Source: Sycobia sp. Sy_11 (taxonomy: Eukaryota; Arthropoda; Insecta; Hymenoptera; Epichrysomallidae). From it: a stretch of 64,000 nt of DNA. A model generated the notes under the pieces. The model was not told the DNA's origin and ran no database searches. It was given only the letters and a program-made list of their open reading frames with translations. Shown in pieces: positions 23,105-35,640 of this stretch (positions are counted from its first letter, which is position 1; each line of letters starts with the position of its first letter). The stretch covers positions 1,867,501 through 1,931,500 of the forward strand of contig JACCIC010000022.1 of NCBI GenBank assembly GCA_018907035.1. The letters run 5' to 3'. Position numbers and translations under genes: made by a program.

Positions 23105-23960
23105 TCACCTACTTTCTTATTCGACGTATTCAAATTCATCAAGAACTTTTGAAATCTTTATTTCTTCTTCTAAATCTAATTCATCCCTCTCAAAATAATG
23201 CCCCTCCCCGGATGCAATAAAACTACGCCAACGATTGTTCCAATTTTCAAAACATTTTTTATAATCGTATTCCGGAATGGTCATCAGTTCCTTCTTCGAT
23301 TCGGCTTTTATTTCTTCAATCAAAACCATGTTCGTGAAGTGGTCTTTTGAGTTTTCTGAACAGCCAGAAGTTACACGGTGCTAAATCAGGTGAATTTGAA
23401 TTCTTGGCGAAATGCTCACATAAAATCATTGCACTGTTAGCTGGTGCATTATCGTGAGGCACAAACCAACAGTTGTCTTTCCATAAATCTGGCCTTTTGA
23501 GACGAATAGCTCTACGAAAACGACGCATAACACTCCAATAATATCCTTTGTTAACTGTTTGGCCGGTTGGAAGGAATTGATAATGCACCACATGACGATA
23601 ATCGAAGAAAACAATAAGCACAACCTTGCTTTTTGAGCGACTTTATTGTGTTTTCGGTCTCCGCTCTCCTTTGGCATGATATTCGTTCAATTGATCGGTT
23701 GATTCTGGATCGTAAGCGTAGATCCAAGTCTCGTCTCCAGTTATTATGCGTTCCATCGTGTACTGATACTCCGAAAACACCGTTATGGAAGCAACGAAAG
23801 GTCATAGACTTATTATACTCTATGAAACGTCATAGACTTCCATGCGACGTTGTTTTTCCAAAAAATTGAGTGTTTTTGGCACCAATTGAGATTTTACTCT
23901 TTTCAGGCACAAAATATCTTTCAAAATGGTGTCGACTGGCCCATTTTAAATTCAAACAAT
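23105..23960 (-). pseudogene. Dead mariner transposase
   Basis: This is a Tc1/mariner-superfamily transposase of the mariner (D,D34D) type, broken into several frames. From N to C on the minus strand: a remnant of the linker (LVPKTLNFLEKQRRMEVY), then GDETWIYAYDPES (first catalytic aspartate, about 23730-23738), FFDYRHVVHYQFLPTGQTVN, RRAIRLKRPDLWKDN, HDNAPANSAM (second aspartate, about 23445), SPDLAPCNFWLF (about 23370) and a C-terminal EIKAESKKELMTIPE...KCFENW block ending at 23117. The third catalytic residue is N in place of D. About eight residues are missing between the second and third catalytic positions (27 apart instead of 35). A stop near 23635, a frameshift near 23326 and a decayed DNA-binding N-terminus complete the loss. 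No terminal inverted repeats were recognised. Confidence 0.9.
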
Positions 23961-26900
23961 ATCAACAAGCGCACTAGTAGTCAATCTTTCTTGGTTCACA
24001 AAACACAAGCGTAACTATATGACAAATGAAGATAATTGAGTGAAAATTGACACAGATAACTGACAGTTCTACCAACTTAAAAATAGAAACATTTGTCCGA
24101 ATCGATAAACCAAGTACGTTGGCATTGAAAAGTGTTATTCATATTTCTATCTCCTAGAGCATGAATTTGCTTCACACCAAAAATCTGACGGACTTTCATC
24201 TAATGCAATGCGGTGCCCTCGCACGCATCGATTAGACCGATGGGATCGAGTAAAGTACGATTCCGATGCAAGCGCCGCACGAAGCGGCTGTAAATCCTGC
24301 CTTCAGTTTCATCTGGATGGCATTCGAGTTGGAGCGGAGAAGGGCAACGGGATAAAGGTGAGGGGTGAGCCATCGAGCATCACCTCGACAACGGTCAGGA
24401 AAATTATCCGAGCCTGCTATCAGGTGAGGGGGTAGCGGCTGCTTTTGAAAATCTTCTCACCTCCCACCCTCTCCATCCGCCCCCTGTAACGCAGCCACGG
24501 ATATCCGTCATAATTGGCGTAGTCGCCGATAAATTAAAGCTGGATCAGTCCTGCCGGACGTCGGATTGATTACGCGGCGACCGAAAGCGCCGGGAACTAG
24601 GAGGGGGGTGCATGGCCCAGATCCCGATGCGACGCCCCCTCACCTCTTCACCCCCACCGTGGCACCGACGTTTCCGTCTCGAGGGGTTGGATGGAGCCCC
24701 GCATCATCCGTGCAACACGGTCACAGCGGCAAAGGGGACGGCGAAAGGTGGATCACGCAAATATACACACCATCGTCGTGGTTGTTCACGTGTGCGCGGT
24801 AATAGTGCGCGTGTCCGCGGTGAAATCGTCAGGTTACCGCGCTTCGATTTACCGAATCGAAAGCGCCTCTTCTATCTCCGTTAGCCCCAGGATTTTGGTT
24901 GGACCGCGTTCCTGAGTTTGCGTTATCGCGAGCATGCCCGCGCGTATGTGTAAATATGTGCGCGTATGTACGCGCTTAGGTGTGTGAGCGCGTCTGTGCT
25001 TATGTAATCGCTCGCGTACGCATCTAAACCGTCGCTCGTATACTGCTGCCCCCTTTATCCTCAGATGGGAGGGCCTGGAAGGGGTGAAAACGATCGATGA
25101 CGTCGTATCTTGGAAGCATTTAGCAGCGTGCGCCTTCAATTAGCGCTGTCCCGGGAGGTCTATCTGTTCTTGGGAGGCTGATTAGCGCCGCAGCTAATGG
25201 ACGGTCATACAAACACACATACACGCATTAAATATAAAGATTAAATATAAAGATTAAAAAAATGACAGAATTCTGGGCAAAGAATGAGGTTAGCCGTTTT
25301 TAAAGTGATGTAATATGCGGTAAGAGATATATCTGAACTATGCTCATATGATATTTGAACTCGAAATAAACCGAATATAAATTATAACATTGCTGTTGCT
25401 AAAACGTATTAAGAGTAAGAAAAGTAATAATAAATAATAGTTAATAATAACAGTTATAATTTTAAATTGATAATAACTTATCATTTAAGTTAATAATAAC
25501 AGTTATAATAATAAATAATTTAATAATAACAGTTATATATATTTATGATAATGATAAGTGCAATATTGGTGATCAAATAAAAAAACACTACAAGTTTTCC
25601 AACAAAATATTAATTTGTTGATTTTAAATAAAGGCATAAAAAACCTCCACTGTATAACTGGAGGAAAAAGCCAATATTTAATATTCAATTGTCAATTATG
25701 AATGATCATTCAAATAAATATATAAATATAACTTACTTACTAACATACAATATGCACATGTGTCTAACAAATTTAATTGTGTTTTATGCGCAAGCTTCAA
25801 ACCCCGTCGGGTTACGGCCTCATACCCTGAAGTCGATCTCCCACTTGCAGATTGGAGTCTCTTTCGAGGCGACAGAGGCCTATCAGCAAGGAGACAGGGC
25901 TGTGCTCGGGGCAGATGCCCAGATCGAGACGATTAGCCGCTGGAAAGCACACAATTCTAAAAGAGCCGCTTAGGGCTAGTTACACTTCAGGGCAGAGCAA
26001 CACTCGCCTGACGCACAAATCCACAAAGAAAACGGAATTAAACCCTCGATTAAGAAACAGAATTTTACTAAATCGATTCTTACACAACTAAATTGAGGTA
26101 TCTCACTGGACAAGCGCTCGCGACGATATAATGCTGTCACTCCACGTCCAAATTTCTTCAAGCTTCATGACTATGCGCTCTCGACTACAAACATAAACAA
26201 ATTTCCCCCTTTTCTACTACGTATCGTCTATCAATTACACGCATGCCCAGATACATGTACATATATACATGCGCATATATCCATACGTACACATAATACA
26301 TTTATACACACATATAATTATACCTATAAATACATCCATATCATCTTTTTAAATACATTACATTATAATTAGTGCGAATAATTGCCTATATAAACAGTTT
26401 CCCTCTACGAAAAAATCTGCTTCAGAAGCTATTGAAATATTGAAGGTATATATTAAATTAACAAAAATGTTTAATAAGTTTACTGGATCAAAACAATCCA
26501 GCTTCTATATTAGTATCTTCATATGGAATTTAGTCTTGTAACGTAAATTATATTTTTATGATCATAGCAGTAAATTGAATATTAATTGATGCATCTGAGA
26601 AACAATATAAAATGTATAATTCTCAATATAAATGAATTCAACAGCCTGAAACCAGTCAACAGACATACTAATATAAGAAATTTGTTTGACATACAAAATT
26701 GGATGACTATTGAAACATAGAATCATATTCGATATATGGCCAACAAGTTCACTGGCATCATATCAAAGTAGTGTTGGTACGCGTGCGCTGCACACACGAT
26801 CACTGAAAGTCACTTTTGTGAAACGAATATCACTATTTTCTGATATATTCGAGGCTGTCAACTGTATTGTGAATTAAAATACAAGTATCGTAAATTAGCT

Positions 26901-29280
26901 TTAAATAGCACTCTGTGTTGGGACCTCGTTATTTAGAAATACTGAAATTTCTTGGGGCGATAATCTGGGCGAAGTTAAAACGACAATCTCAATCTTGAAA
27001 AATAACAAGGTTTTATCTGTAGAACAAATCGATCTTCACCTACTCTGTGCTACTTCTCGTGCCTTCTTTTACTCCTCCTCTTCTTTCTGTCTCTGTCTCG
27101 CTCTCCCTCTCCCCTTTCCACCGTTCTTTTCCGCACCAGTTAGGTTGGACTCTCCCGAATCATTTGTCTGGATTAAGGGAGGGAAACGGCCTAGACGTGC
27201 GGATTCTCTCTCGACTGCCCGGTGATATATCTATCTTCTCTCGCCCTCTCTTTGCGAACGTTCGCGATACCTCGTCTGACAGCGTCATTGTATCGCGCCA
27301 ATAAAGCCATTCAACGTTCCATCCGTTTCGTCCGTGAGTGAAAGCACGAAGCTCAATTCGTATCCAACCTCTCCCTCCTTTGATAACGCCCGAACTTCGC
27401 AAATGGGAAAAAAATACAGAAAATAATTTAAAGGGGAAAACTCCTGATTGTGAAAGTTTACATTTTTTAACGAACTCTTTTATTTCAACAGATTTTATAT
27501 GAACGGCAATAGAGACTCAAATAAAAGCAGAAATTAAACTCTCTAAAGTATAAATAATTTTCCTTTAATTTTGTACTATAACTTCACTCTCAAGCTTTAC
27601 ACTGCTAATAAGTAATACTTAATTCATAACAATGTCACAAAAACTTTTTATTATGAACTGACAGATGTCTTGCAGCTTAAACTGAGTTGAAAGAGTGCCT
27701 TAATCTGTTATAGTTACTCTAATTTGAATTCTCACCCTTTGATTTAAGCGATGGTAATTAATATTTTTTGACATAAGAATATCAAATAAGCGCTTTTTGC
27801 ATGCACAATAAACCATTTGCAAATGTGAAGTTTTCTGCGCACGTGTAATAAGCGCTATTTATTGTATCACTGGAAAGGAACGTAATACAATTTTTAAGGA
27901 TGTTATACATAGAAAAAAATATCATATACACAATATAAAAAACGTCAAAATGACTGCATTAATTTATGTTGAAATCTATCAATCTGTAAAATACATTTCG
28001 ACACTAATGGGTAAAGAAATTTATACTTCTAAAATCTATTGTAACATGCTTGCGGAAATATAATAATCAATTTTCATATAGTTAGCCGATGACACTGAGC
28101 ATAAATCGTCGTATTCTATCGTGTGTAGAACGCTTCGGCGACTTCATTAAAAAAATGCGCACTGAATTTCTAGCATTATCTAATAAGAAGAGACCGCGAG
28201 TTTTGGGTGACTGATTTCGTCCAATTTTCTAATCATTAGGCTTTCCGGCACATAAAATATAAAACTTTCTGAAAGTTCGAAATTTCTCATTTTCAAAAAA
28301 TATATTTCTTTAATTAAATTCAAAATTCAGGAAACCCGACAATTTTTTTCAGCTAATCGTCTTTAAGTTTGCCATGGATGTAGCATATTCAGTCAAATCT
28401 TGGCACAAGTCAAGTAAAAAATTCGATATTGATATTACTTTAGTACTTGAATAGGACTGAAATAAAAGTTATGGAAATATTGCACGCAAGAATTAACGTC
28501 ATTACCATACTCAATTTCATTGGTTAATGATTATGTAATGACTTTAATAGTATTTTTTATCAATGTAGCGGTATTAATTTCTTCCATCTGAGCCCCGTTA
28601 TATGCCACGGTGGATTGTGTATTCGACAAATTATACGGGAATTAACTTGTTCTGTTCTTTAAGACCTCGCGCGCCTTTGATTTGGCAATTTAGGCGAGTC
28701 GGATCCAGCAACGGTTAGACGAGTGGGCTCGCTATCGCTCAGCGCGATTATCATAACGCCTCGACACTCCGCGCTTCGTGACAACTTAACGTACAACAAA
28801 CACGATTGTAACTTTGTACTTAACTCCTACCCATCCTATCGGGCTCCTCGTCGACTGTAGCGGTGCTTCGAGGAATGTTCAACATGCAGAATTTATACGT
28901 CTAAGGAGGGAAGCCTGACCTCGGGCCATTCATCCCTCCCCTTTCCAAAACACAGCCCCCGCCTACTGCTACCTGGAATTAACATTCAACTTTACGGAAA
29001 CGCGAGCGAGCTCTGAACCAACAGCCTCTGCCTTCTCACCTTTGCGCGCCCTTCCTTCGTTCCTACGTCGTTTATATCTACCTATTCGTACACCAACACG
29101 CACGCGCTCATGCACGCACACAAATGTACCCATAGCGGTCTGCCTCTTGCGAGTTTCTCCCCGGGCTTTCATCGCCCGCAGTTATCGAGATACCGTTAAA
29201 GCGTGTATGAATATGCATCGATAACTCGGGGAACTTCAGGCCGTCCCACGAAATAATAACGTTCTCGTGGAGATGGAGAG
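23961..29280. other. Gene-free stretch with GC-rich islands
   Basis: No gene or transposon is recognised. GC- and CpG-rich blocks lie at 24200-25200, 25795-26060, 27040-27400 and 28600-29300, with AT-rich DNA between. The open frames in the islands overlap on both strands and carry no domain. The 25795-26060 island sits abruptly in AT-rich DNA and could be a fragment of a foreign element, but I cannot name it. A hairpin (CCTCCA...TGGAGG) lies at 25646-25666. Confidence 0.5.
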
Positions 29281-29579
29281 ATGGAAAGATAGAGAGAGAG
29301 AGGGGGGGAGGGGGGAATTCTTCCTCGCGATATATCGAAATAAGTTATTGTTTCCTTGGAAGCGTGCAGGAACCACTGGGGGCATCTCCTAATTTTTCCT
29401 ATTTAATATTCAATATTCGCGCCGGGAGGCTTCTGTACACTCATTTAAACGGATTCACGCTCGCATGAAGAATGACGAAGGGAAGAGGAGATTTTAGCAC
29501 AGATGATTGTGTAATTGCTCTCGTTATGGGGGGGGGGCGGAGTGAAATGGTTGGTTAAACGTTTCTAATATTATATATA

Positions 29580-29584
<5 letters not shown>

Positions 29585-29612
<28 letters not shown>
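29585..29612. repeat. (GT)n microsatellite
   Basis: About 28 bp of GT following a short TA run. Confidence 0.95.
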
Positions 29613-29614
<2 letters not shown>

Positions 29615-32600
29615 ACGCATGCATGTATGAAGCTCGGTGTGGGCTTTGAACTTTATTGCTCCACCTCCTCTTCCCAACCGTTCGACCTAGATACGGATAG
29701 ATTTGAGTAATTACCCCGAATAAAACCTCCCCGACCTCTGTATTAATTAATACATAATGTCGCCAGTCACGCATGCTAGCCGTTGACGTTGCTCGTTACG
29801 TCAACGATCGAATTTCTAATCAGGCCCTGTATAATATCCCGCCATTTACCCGGTGTTAACGATCGTTCCCTTCTTTTGCCCGAGCGAGTCATCCCCAATG
29901 CGCTTAACCGCCGACTCTCGTGTGTTCCTCTTTTTTATTCTGTTCTGTGGGGAAAAGAGATTCGCGAACGCCCACTCGCTTGGATTAGAATCTCGAATTT
30001 TGGAAAACAGTTTGTCAGCAAGTGTAGTCGGAGTTCCATCTACCTTCCGACCTCTCTCCTCTCCACCTCACCCATAAAGGGAATCTTGATAAAATTGCGG
30101 GATTTTCTTAGCACCTGAAAATGGAACTTGTAAACTATGCACAGTTTACTTCAATGGGCCCTCATTTTCAAGATAAAATCGAGAAATTACGGGCAGAATC
30201 TATTCATTATACATGAGCATTAATATTTTTCCAGAAATATGCGACTCTTATGCCGTGATCATCGAGATAAATTATCGAGATAAGTTATTTATTTGATAGT
30301 ATATTACTTATTAATAGTAGAATATCTTTAGTTACGTATTATCATAAGTACGAAGTTTTCATAACATACGCTTCTATACTTCAAAGCGTTGACTCAAATT
30401 ATATATAAATTTTCTAAATTCTTTTAACAGACTCTTATAATTTTCAATATTCGAGTATTGAAAATTCCATATTATACAAAAAAAAATATTTCAATTTTTC
30501 AATATTATTGGAAGGTGCTTTTCTGGATTTTTATTTGTATGGTTTCATGTTTGGATGTATGTAAATAGAAAAAAATTTATATCAGAATATGTAAAATAAT
30601 TTTCTGATCAAAATTATAGTATAAACTGTAACAATCTGGTCACTGGGGAATACACGTAGAGCGATTAATTATTACAAAATTTTTGAAAGCTTCCGATTTA
30701 TCGATATATTCCAACTTGTAAATTTACCACAAATTCAAATTTTTAATTTAAATTTCTTTAATATGATTTTGTAAAATTATTGCATTATTTGTAATAGTGA
30801 GTTGGGAATTCTGGATGCAGCGATTATATAAAACTGTTCATTATTACTGAAAAGTATAGACTAGTTTGTAAACGATCACGATGGTTTTTAGAAGTCAATT
30901 CGAAAATCTGTCAAAGTTCACGAAGCCTAGCTTCTGAAAGTAGGTGATTCTTACGAATTTTAGTAAATGACTTAAAGAAGTATTTTTGTCGCTATTAAAT
31001 AAAAATAAATTATAATTAATCTCTCTCTAAAACCATGTCTCTTTCTCTCTCTCTCTCTTTCTTTCTCCGAGTATACACTTAAGATCACAAATCTGGAAAA
31101 TATTTTTTTCTTACGTAGAGCGAATCAGCTGTCTATAGAACTTAACCAAGTCGATTTGGTGTGCTTCCAGAGACCTTATAAATCCTTCTTATCGTTATAA
31201 ATATTCTAAATATGTCTTCTCATTTTTGCAGCACTTCTTACTAACTCTTTGCTTTGTGTAAATAAGTTAATCCAACTATGTGGTGTATAATTGTAATTCA
31301 CGTTAATTTTCAAAATCTATAGAACAATTTAGCCTGTATAGATAGAGTTAGACCTTGTTTTCTTAGTGCCATAAATATAATTTAATTCAATTGTCTCTGC
31401 TTCCTCTCGCTCTTTTCTGGTGTCTCAGTTCTCAATAACGGCAAAGAAAAATAAGAACAGTTTTCGAACACGAGTATCGACCCGTACACGTCCCCCGTAC
31501 CCAACCGCCCCGTGGCGCAGTTTTCGTTTTAATTAAAATAAAGTATACGGTGGACGCGCGTATACATCCACCGCAATGAAAAATTACTTAAATGCACCGG
31601 GAGAGCAACGCACGCGTTTACCACTACCACCACCGCCACCACCAGTACCACCACGCATCAACACGCGATGTTCCCGCGGCCTACGGCGCACGCGCGGCGA
31701 TCCTACGCACCCATTGCGATGAATAGGGGCGAAGGAGAGAGGGGGTCGTGAGTACACTGCGGCGACTACTAGCCCGCGCGTACCCAACGCGCCGTGTCGC
31801 CTGCAGGTAGGGAGGGGGGTGGAGATTTATTGTGTTCACCGTCTCTGGCCTGCATTCCTACCCTCCTCCAACTTATCAGATTGCTCCGTGACACGGAAAG
31901 CGCCGAAGCGTCGATGATATCTTCGAAATTTACAAGGTGGGAGAGGATAAAAAAACTGCATTCATATATAGCCCGGCGTGTGCCATTCTTTGTGCACGTG
32001 CGTGGCCGCTTCGGACTCTCTTATGTGCTCTCGCTTTCATGCCTTAATGTCCTCGATTCATGTAATTGATCCTTGAAACCAAACTCTCTCTCTCTTTCTT
32101 GCTTTCTCGCTCTCAATTTTCTTCCGATCGCGAACAATGAATCCATTTTCCGTATGATGGCTTGTCCCGAAACCTTATCATAGAAGCAATTTCAAGTATT
32201 GGCCATCCTTAGCTGCTGTTTAAAATAATTATTCTTTGCCTAAAAATACTTTGCCCGATCTTTGAAGAAAGCAAAATTAAATCAACTTAAAAGAAAAAAG
32301 TATAGCTGAAGTCGGTAATAATTTTAAACCAATTTGAGTATTTTATTTTGTCTCCAAGAATTTCTAAAAAGATCGTTCATATTGTATTGCTCGCTTTTTC
32401 GATCAATGCCTAAAGTTAACGATACCCTACCACTAGCTCTCCATCACCAGAATAAGTTTTCGTTGTAAATTTTTCGTTTGAAAGCAAAAATAATATAATT
32501 TCTCCTACACTACAATTTTTAAGAATTATCTGGTTTGAAATTATTGATAATGATTATCCAATACAAATTATCCTTATAAAACAATTAGATTTCTCAAAAC

Positions 32601-33433
32601 GGCGACTAGAAATCATATTATATGGTATAGGCTGGAAGCTAATCGCGAGGCACCGCAGGCCGATCAATGAACTGAACTGATTTTCCGATAATTAAGTCGC
32701 ATCATAACATTAATGTATCGATCATTAGTACTGCAGTAAAGCTGGAATTTACCATGGCTATGAACCTCTAATATCTAGTAAACATTAATGCTAGACAAAA
32801 AAAAATTTCATTATCTTGACATTAGAAATCAATTGATGATTCGGTTATGTCCGAAAAGATTGAGTAATAGTTATAAAAAGAATATTTGTGGTTTAAACGG
32901 CAAGATCAGGTTAGCCAAGTTGATTGACTCCGTATTGATGCATATATAATATATTTTCTTAGCCAATTCTCATTATAGGATAAGTAGTTGATAGTATAAA
33001 GAGCGAAGCGTTTCGTCAGCATGAACGCACTGACCTCTTCAGGCTATGAAATTTTTTTACAATTATCAAAATTTCATCACAAAGTAAATACACACTGCAC
33101 AGAAGTTGTATATTACATTTTAAATATGAATACCTTTAATTATTTATATTTAAAAAATTTTGGCTTTACTTAATTATTATTAAGTAATGTAGTTATTGTG
33201 CGAAAATCTGAGAAAAATAAACGAAATTCGATGAAGGCAACAGCCACGTGTAATTTTTAAAGTTGGACTAAAATTAACATATCAAAATAAATACGTCAGT
33301 AAAGTGGAATTAAAGACTATACCACGTGTAAAAGTCAAGAAATATAAATGAAACATGAATATAATGGTTGTCTTTATAATTAGAACATATTAATAATAAG
33401 TATGTTTACGGGCTAAAGCAAATATAAAAATTC
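29613..33433. other. Gene-free stretch
   Basis: No gene is recognised. GC-rich patches at 29640-30080 and 31480-32060 (with a CCACCA-type triplet run near 31625) sit among AT-rich DNA. A short CT tract lies at 31020-31066. Confidence 0.5.
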
Positions 33434-33445
33434 TGTTATTTAAAT

Positions 33446-33494
33446 ACCTTGCAAAAGTGGATTTTTGGTTCTCTCAGGTCAGCTTAAAATAACG
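33446..33494 (+). mobile_element. Partial copy of the hairpin MITE
   Basis: About 49 bp (ACCTTGCAAAAGTGGATTTT, then TGGTTCTCTCAGGTCAGCTT) match the right arm of the hairpin element 240 bp downstream. The left arm is missing. Confidence 0.6.
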
Positions 33495-33636
33495 TTTTCT
33501 TCAGATATAAAATGCAATATTGAAATCTCTATTCGACCGGAAAAGAATACGAGCATATTACTCATACTCATATATATAAATATATATGTTTGTTTGTGTG
33601 TGTCTATGTGTATGTGTGTGTATGCTTCTGTAATTA

Positions 33637-33798
33637 TATTATTGTAAGTTACTGGCAGAATCAAAAATAAACTCGTGCAAGGTTTTTAAGTGATAGATTT
33701 GTATATAGAAATTAATTTAGATTAGTATATACCAATCTATTGTTCAAAAACCTTGCACGAATGTATTTTTGGTTCTGCCAGGTGAGCTTACAATAATA
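33637..33798. mobile_element. Hairpin MITE with ~64-bp inverted arms
   Basis: The left arm (33637-33700, TATTATTGTAAGTTACTGGC, then AGAATCAAAAATAAACTCG and TGCAAGGTTTTTAAG) is mirrored by the right arm (33734-33798, ending CCAGGTGAGCTTACAATAATA). About 33 bp of AT-rich spacer separate them. The whole unit is about 162 bp and nearly palindromic, with no coding capacity, as in a miniature inverted-repeat element or foldback element. Superfamily is not assignable without a clear target duplication. Confidence 0.75.
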
Positions 33799-33838
33799 GA
33801 ATTTTATATATATACAGTAGAACAGTTACAGTAGTATA

Positions 33839-33960
33839 GAGGCCTACACTAGAGCCAAGGACTAATCACTTGGTGACCTGAGTTCAAATCCCGGTCCGGG
33901 CTGATTGTCACGCCGATTGCCGATTGTTTATTGATTTGATCACTCCATTTCTTGGATCCG
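33839..33960 (+). mobile_element. Divergent tRNA-headed SINE, copy 5
   Basis: GAGGCCTAC, then TAGAGCCAAGGACTAATCAC, TTGGTGACCTGAGTTCAAAT and CCCGGTCCGGG match the tRNA-like head of the other SINEs. About 13 bp covering the A-box (GATGGCTCGATCG in other copies) are deleted. After GATTGTCAC the body is unrelated to that of copies 1-4, so this is either a different subfamily sharing the head or a rearranged copy. The 3' limit is uncertain. Confidence 0.65.
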
Positions 33961-34155
33961 ATTTCTTCATAGTTCAATTATTAGTAATTGCGTATTTTTA
34001 ACAACGGCGTTAACTGATTGATTTACTTGCATCTATACATAAATAATTTATATCCAATTTTATTACATCTCATTTTATGTATATTTTCTACTCTTGATCT
34101 AGATTTATGTTTTGCATTGTTTTTATTGAATTTTTATTAAATATATTAGGTAGAA

Positions 34156-34494
34156 TGTTAAAATAAAGATACATGAAATAATCTTTTAACATGAACTTTA
34201 TTTCAAACGAGGAAGGAAAAGATGTCTGTTCAAACGAAAGGACAACGCAAGACTAAAAACAGTACTCGAAATTGAAAACTCTGCAAGCCCTTGTGAGAAA
34301 CTTAAAACCTATAAAAACACATCAGGCAGCTAAACAATAAACTCATAAATCATTTGCCGCGCAGGGCAGCAAAGACGCAGATCGTAATAAGACCCAGTGG
34401 ACACATATGTTTACATGCCTTTACCATACTGTCCAATATTTAGTTTCAAGTATTTTTTGCTTTATTATTTATAGAAGGCTAAAATAATCTAACA
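34156..34494 (-). mobile_element. Solo LTR of the Copia family
   Basis: This 339-bp repeat is the reverse complement of the LTR at 16116-16455 with few differences by eye. It runs from TGTTAAAATAAAGATAC to AATAATCTAACA. No element interior adjoins it, so it probably arose by recombination between the two LTRs of a complete insertion. Flanking 5-mers (TAGAA, GTTTT) do not match. One copy differs by carrying TTTTTAGTCTTGCG where the 5' LTR has GCAGTGAGTCTTGCG. Confidence 0.88.
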
Positions 34495-34530
34495 GTTTTT
34501 TACAGAAGATAATATTTTCCTGTTTATTCC

Positions 34531-35640
34531 TTTTTATTCCATTAACGTGAGAGCCGATTCACCCTTGTTCCAGATCTCTACATCGTCAACCACCTTGAAA
34601 TTAAGCACGAATAAATTCGTATATTCTTCGAGCAGTGTGATTTCACCAAAAACCAGACGCATGCAGTCAGAATAAACGCGGGCGCGTAGTGTCGCGCATC
34701 TCCGTCCGAATTGAAATGACGAGGCTCGTGCGGCGGTGTATGCGCATAATAAACGAACGTCGCTGTTTCGGCTCGAACGAAGCAAACATTGCCCCACCCG
34801 AGCAATCGCGGAGCTCGGGACGTGAAAAGCGACGTCTCGGGTACGCATTGTGTATGCTCGCGCTGGATGCGCGCGAGGCTGCCGCTAATGTAATAGAGCT
34901 CTCCCGACTGCTGCCAATACACGACTTCTTGCCACCGACCCTCCTCATCCGGGAGCCACGAGGCCATTGTCGAGGTCGGGGTAGGGGGTCGTTTACACGG
35001 GCACAATTTCGCGAGCACGCGCGAGAGGACGAATCGGCGCCGTCGACGCGTCTTTTGTGGCACTTAATCCGCTCTAACGCCCACTCCGTCTATAATCCGA
35101 TTAACAGCGAAATTTCCAGCGCTCGCTCAATGAGCTCGCGGTGATCAGACGAGGGGCTCTGGGAGGAGGAGGAGGGGAAGGGAGTTTGTTAACAATCGAC
35201 GACTTCCGCGGGTCTACTCGTCAGCGCGATCTCTCGTCCGGGCTGATGAGTCTCGCGGGCGGGAGGCTGGCGGTGGCTCCTCATTTGCATCAGCCCCAGC
35301 AGGCGAGCCGAAGGAACGGATGATTGCGGAAAATAGGCAGTAGACCGCCCCAGCGAACGGGGCGCGTGCGGTATTGCAGAAACAGCGGCGCTGAACTGGG
35401 TATATAAGTCTCTCGAGCGGTCACGGTTGAAACTTCTCGCGCGGCGCAGTTTTTGTTTCATAAATAATTACACGGGGTTTTCCTCGCTCTTGCTCCCACC
35501 CTCTACGTTTCTCTGGTAAGCGAAGCCAAGGAATAAATTTTGCAATCCTGTCGCACGCGCCGCCGGGAGACATTTGCGAATGTTACCCGCGTAATTTGCT
35601 TAATCTTTTTAAATTTAATTCAAGCGCCCGCGGAGAGAGC
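34531..35640. other. CpG-rich block, candidate regulatory region
   Basis: About 1.1 kb of GC- and CpG-rich DNA lies between AT-rich flanks. Long frames occur on both strands (161 residues minus, 151 residues plus), overlap each other and show no domain, so I regard them as composition-driven. The block ends next to a TATA box and a splice-donor-like site, so it may hold a host promoter. Confidence 0.4.
35401..35517 (+). promoter_or_regulatory. Candidate TATA promoter and first exon
   Basis: TATATAAG at 35401-35408 follows a CpG-rich block. A start about 30 bp downstream would fall near 35430 (GGTCACGGTTG). TCTCTG|GTAAGC at 35510-35521 fits a 5' splice site with GT at 35516-35517, so a non-coding first exon of about 85 bp is possible. 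No Inr or DPE is clear and no downstream exon can be paired in this window. Confidence 0.25.

Noticed and set aside
23633..23869. 78-residue plus-strand frame as a gene
   Set aside because: It is antisense to the mariner transposase remnant.
34578..35144. 161-residue minus and 151-residue plus open frames as a host gene
   Set aside because: They overlap on opposite strands in a CpG-rich block, have low-complexity arginine-rich composition, and show no domain.
35243..35250. CTGATGAG, a possible hammerhead core
   Set aside because: No GAAA follows at the right spacing and the flanks do not form stem I.
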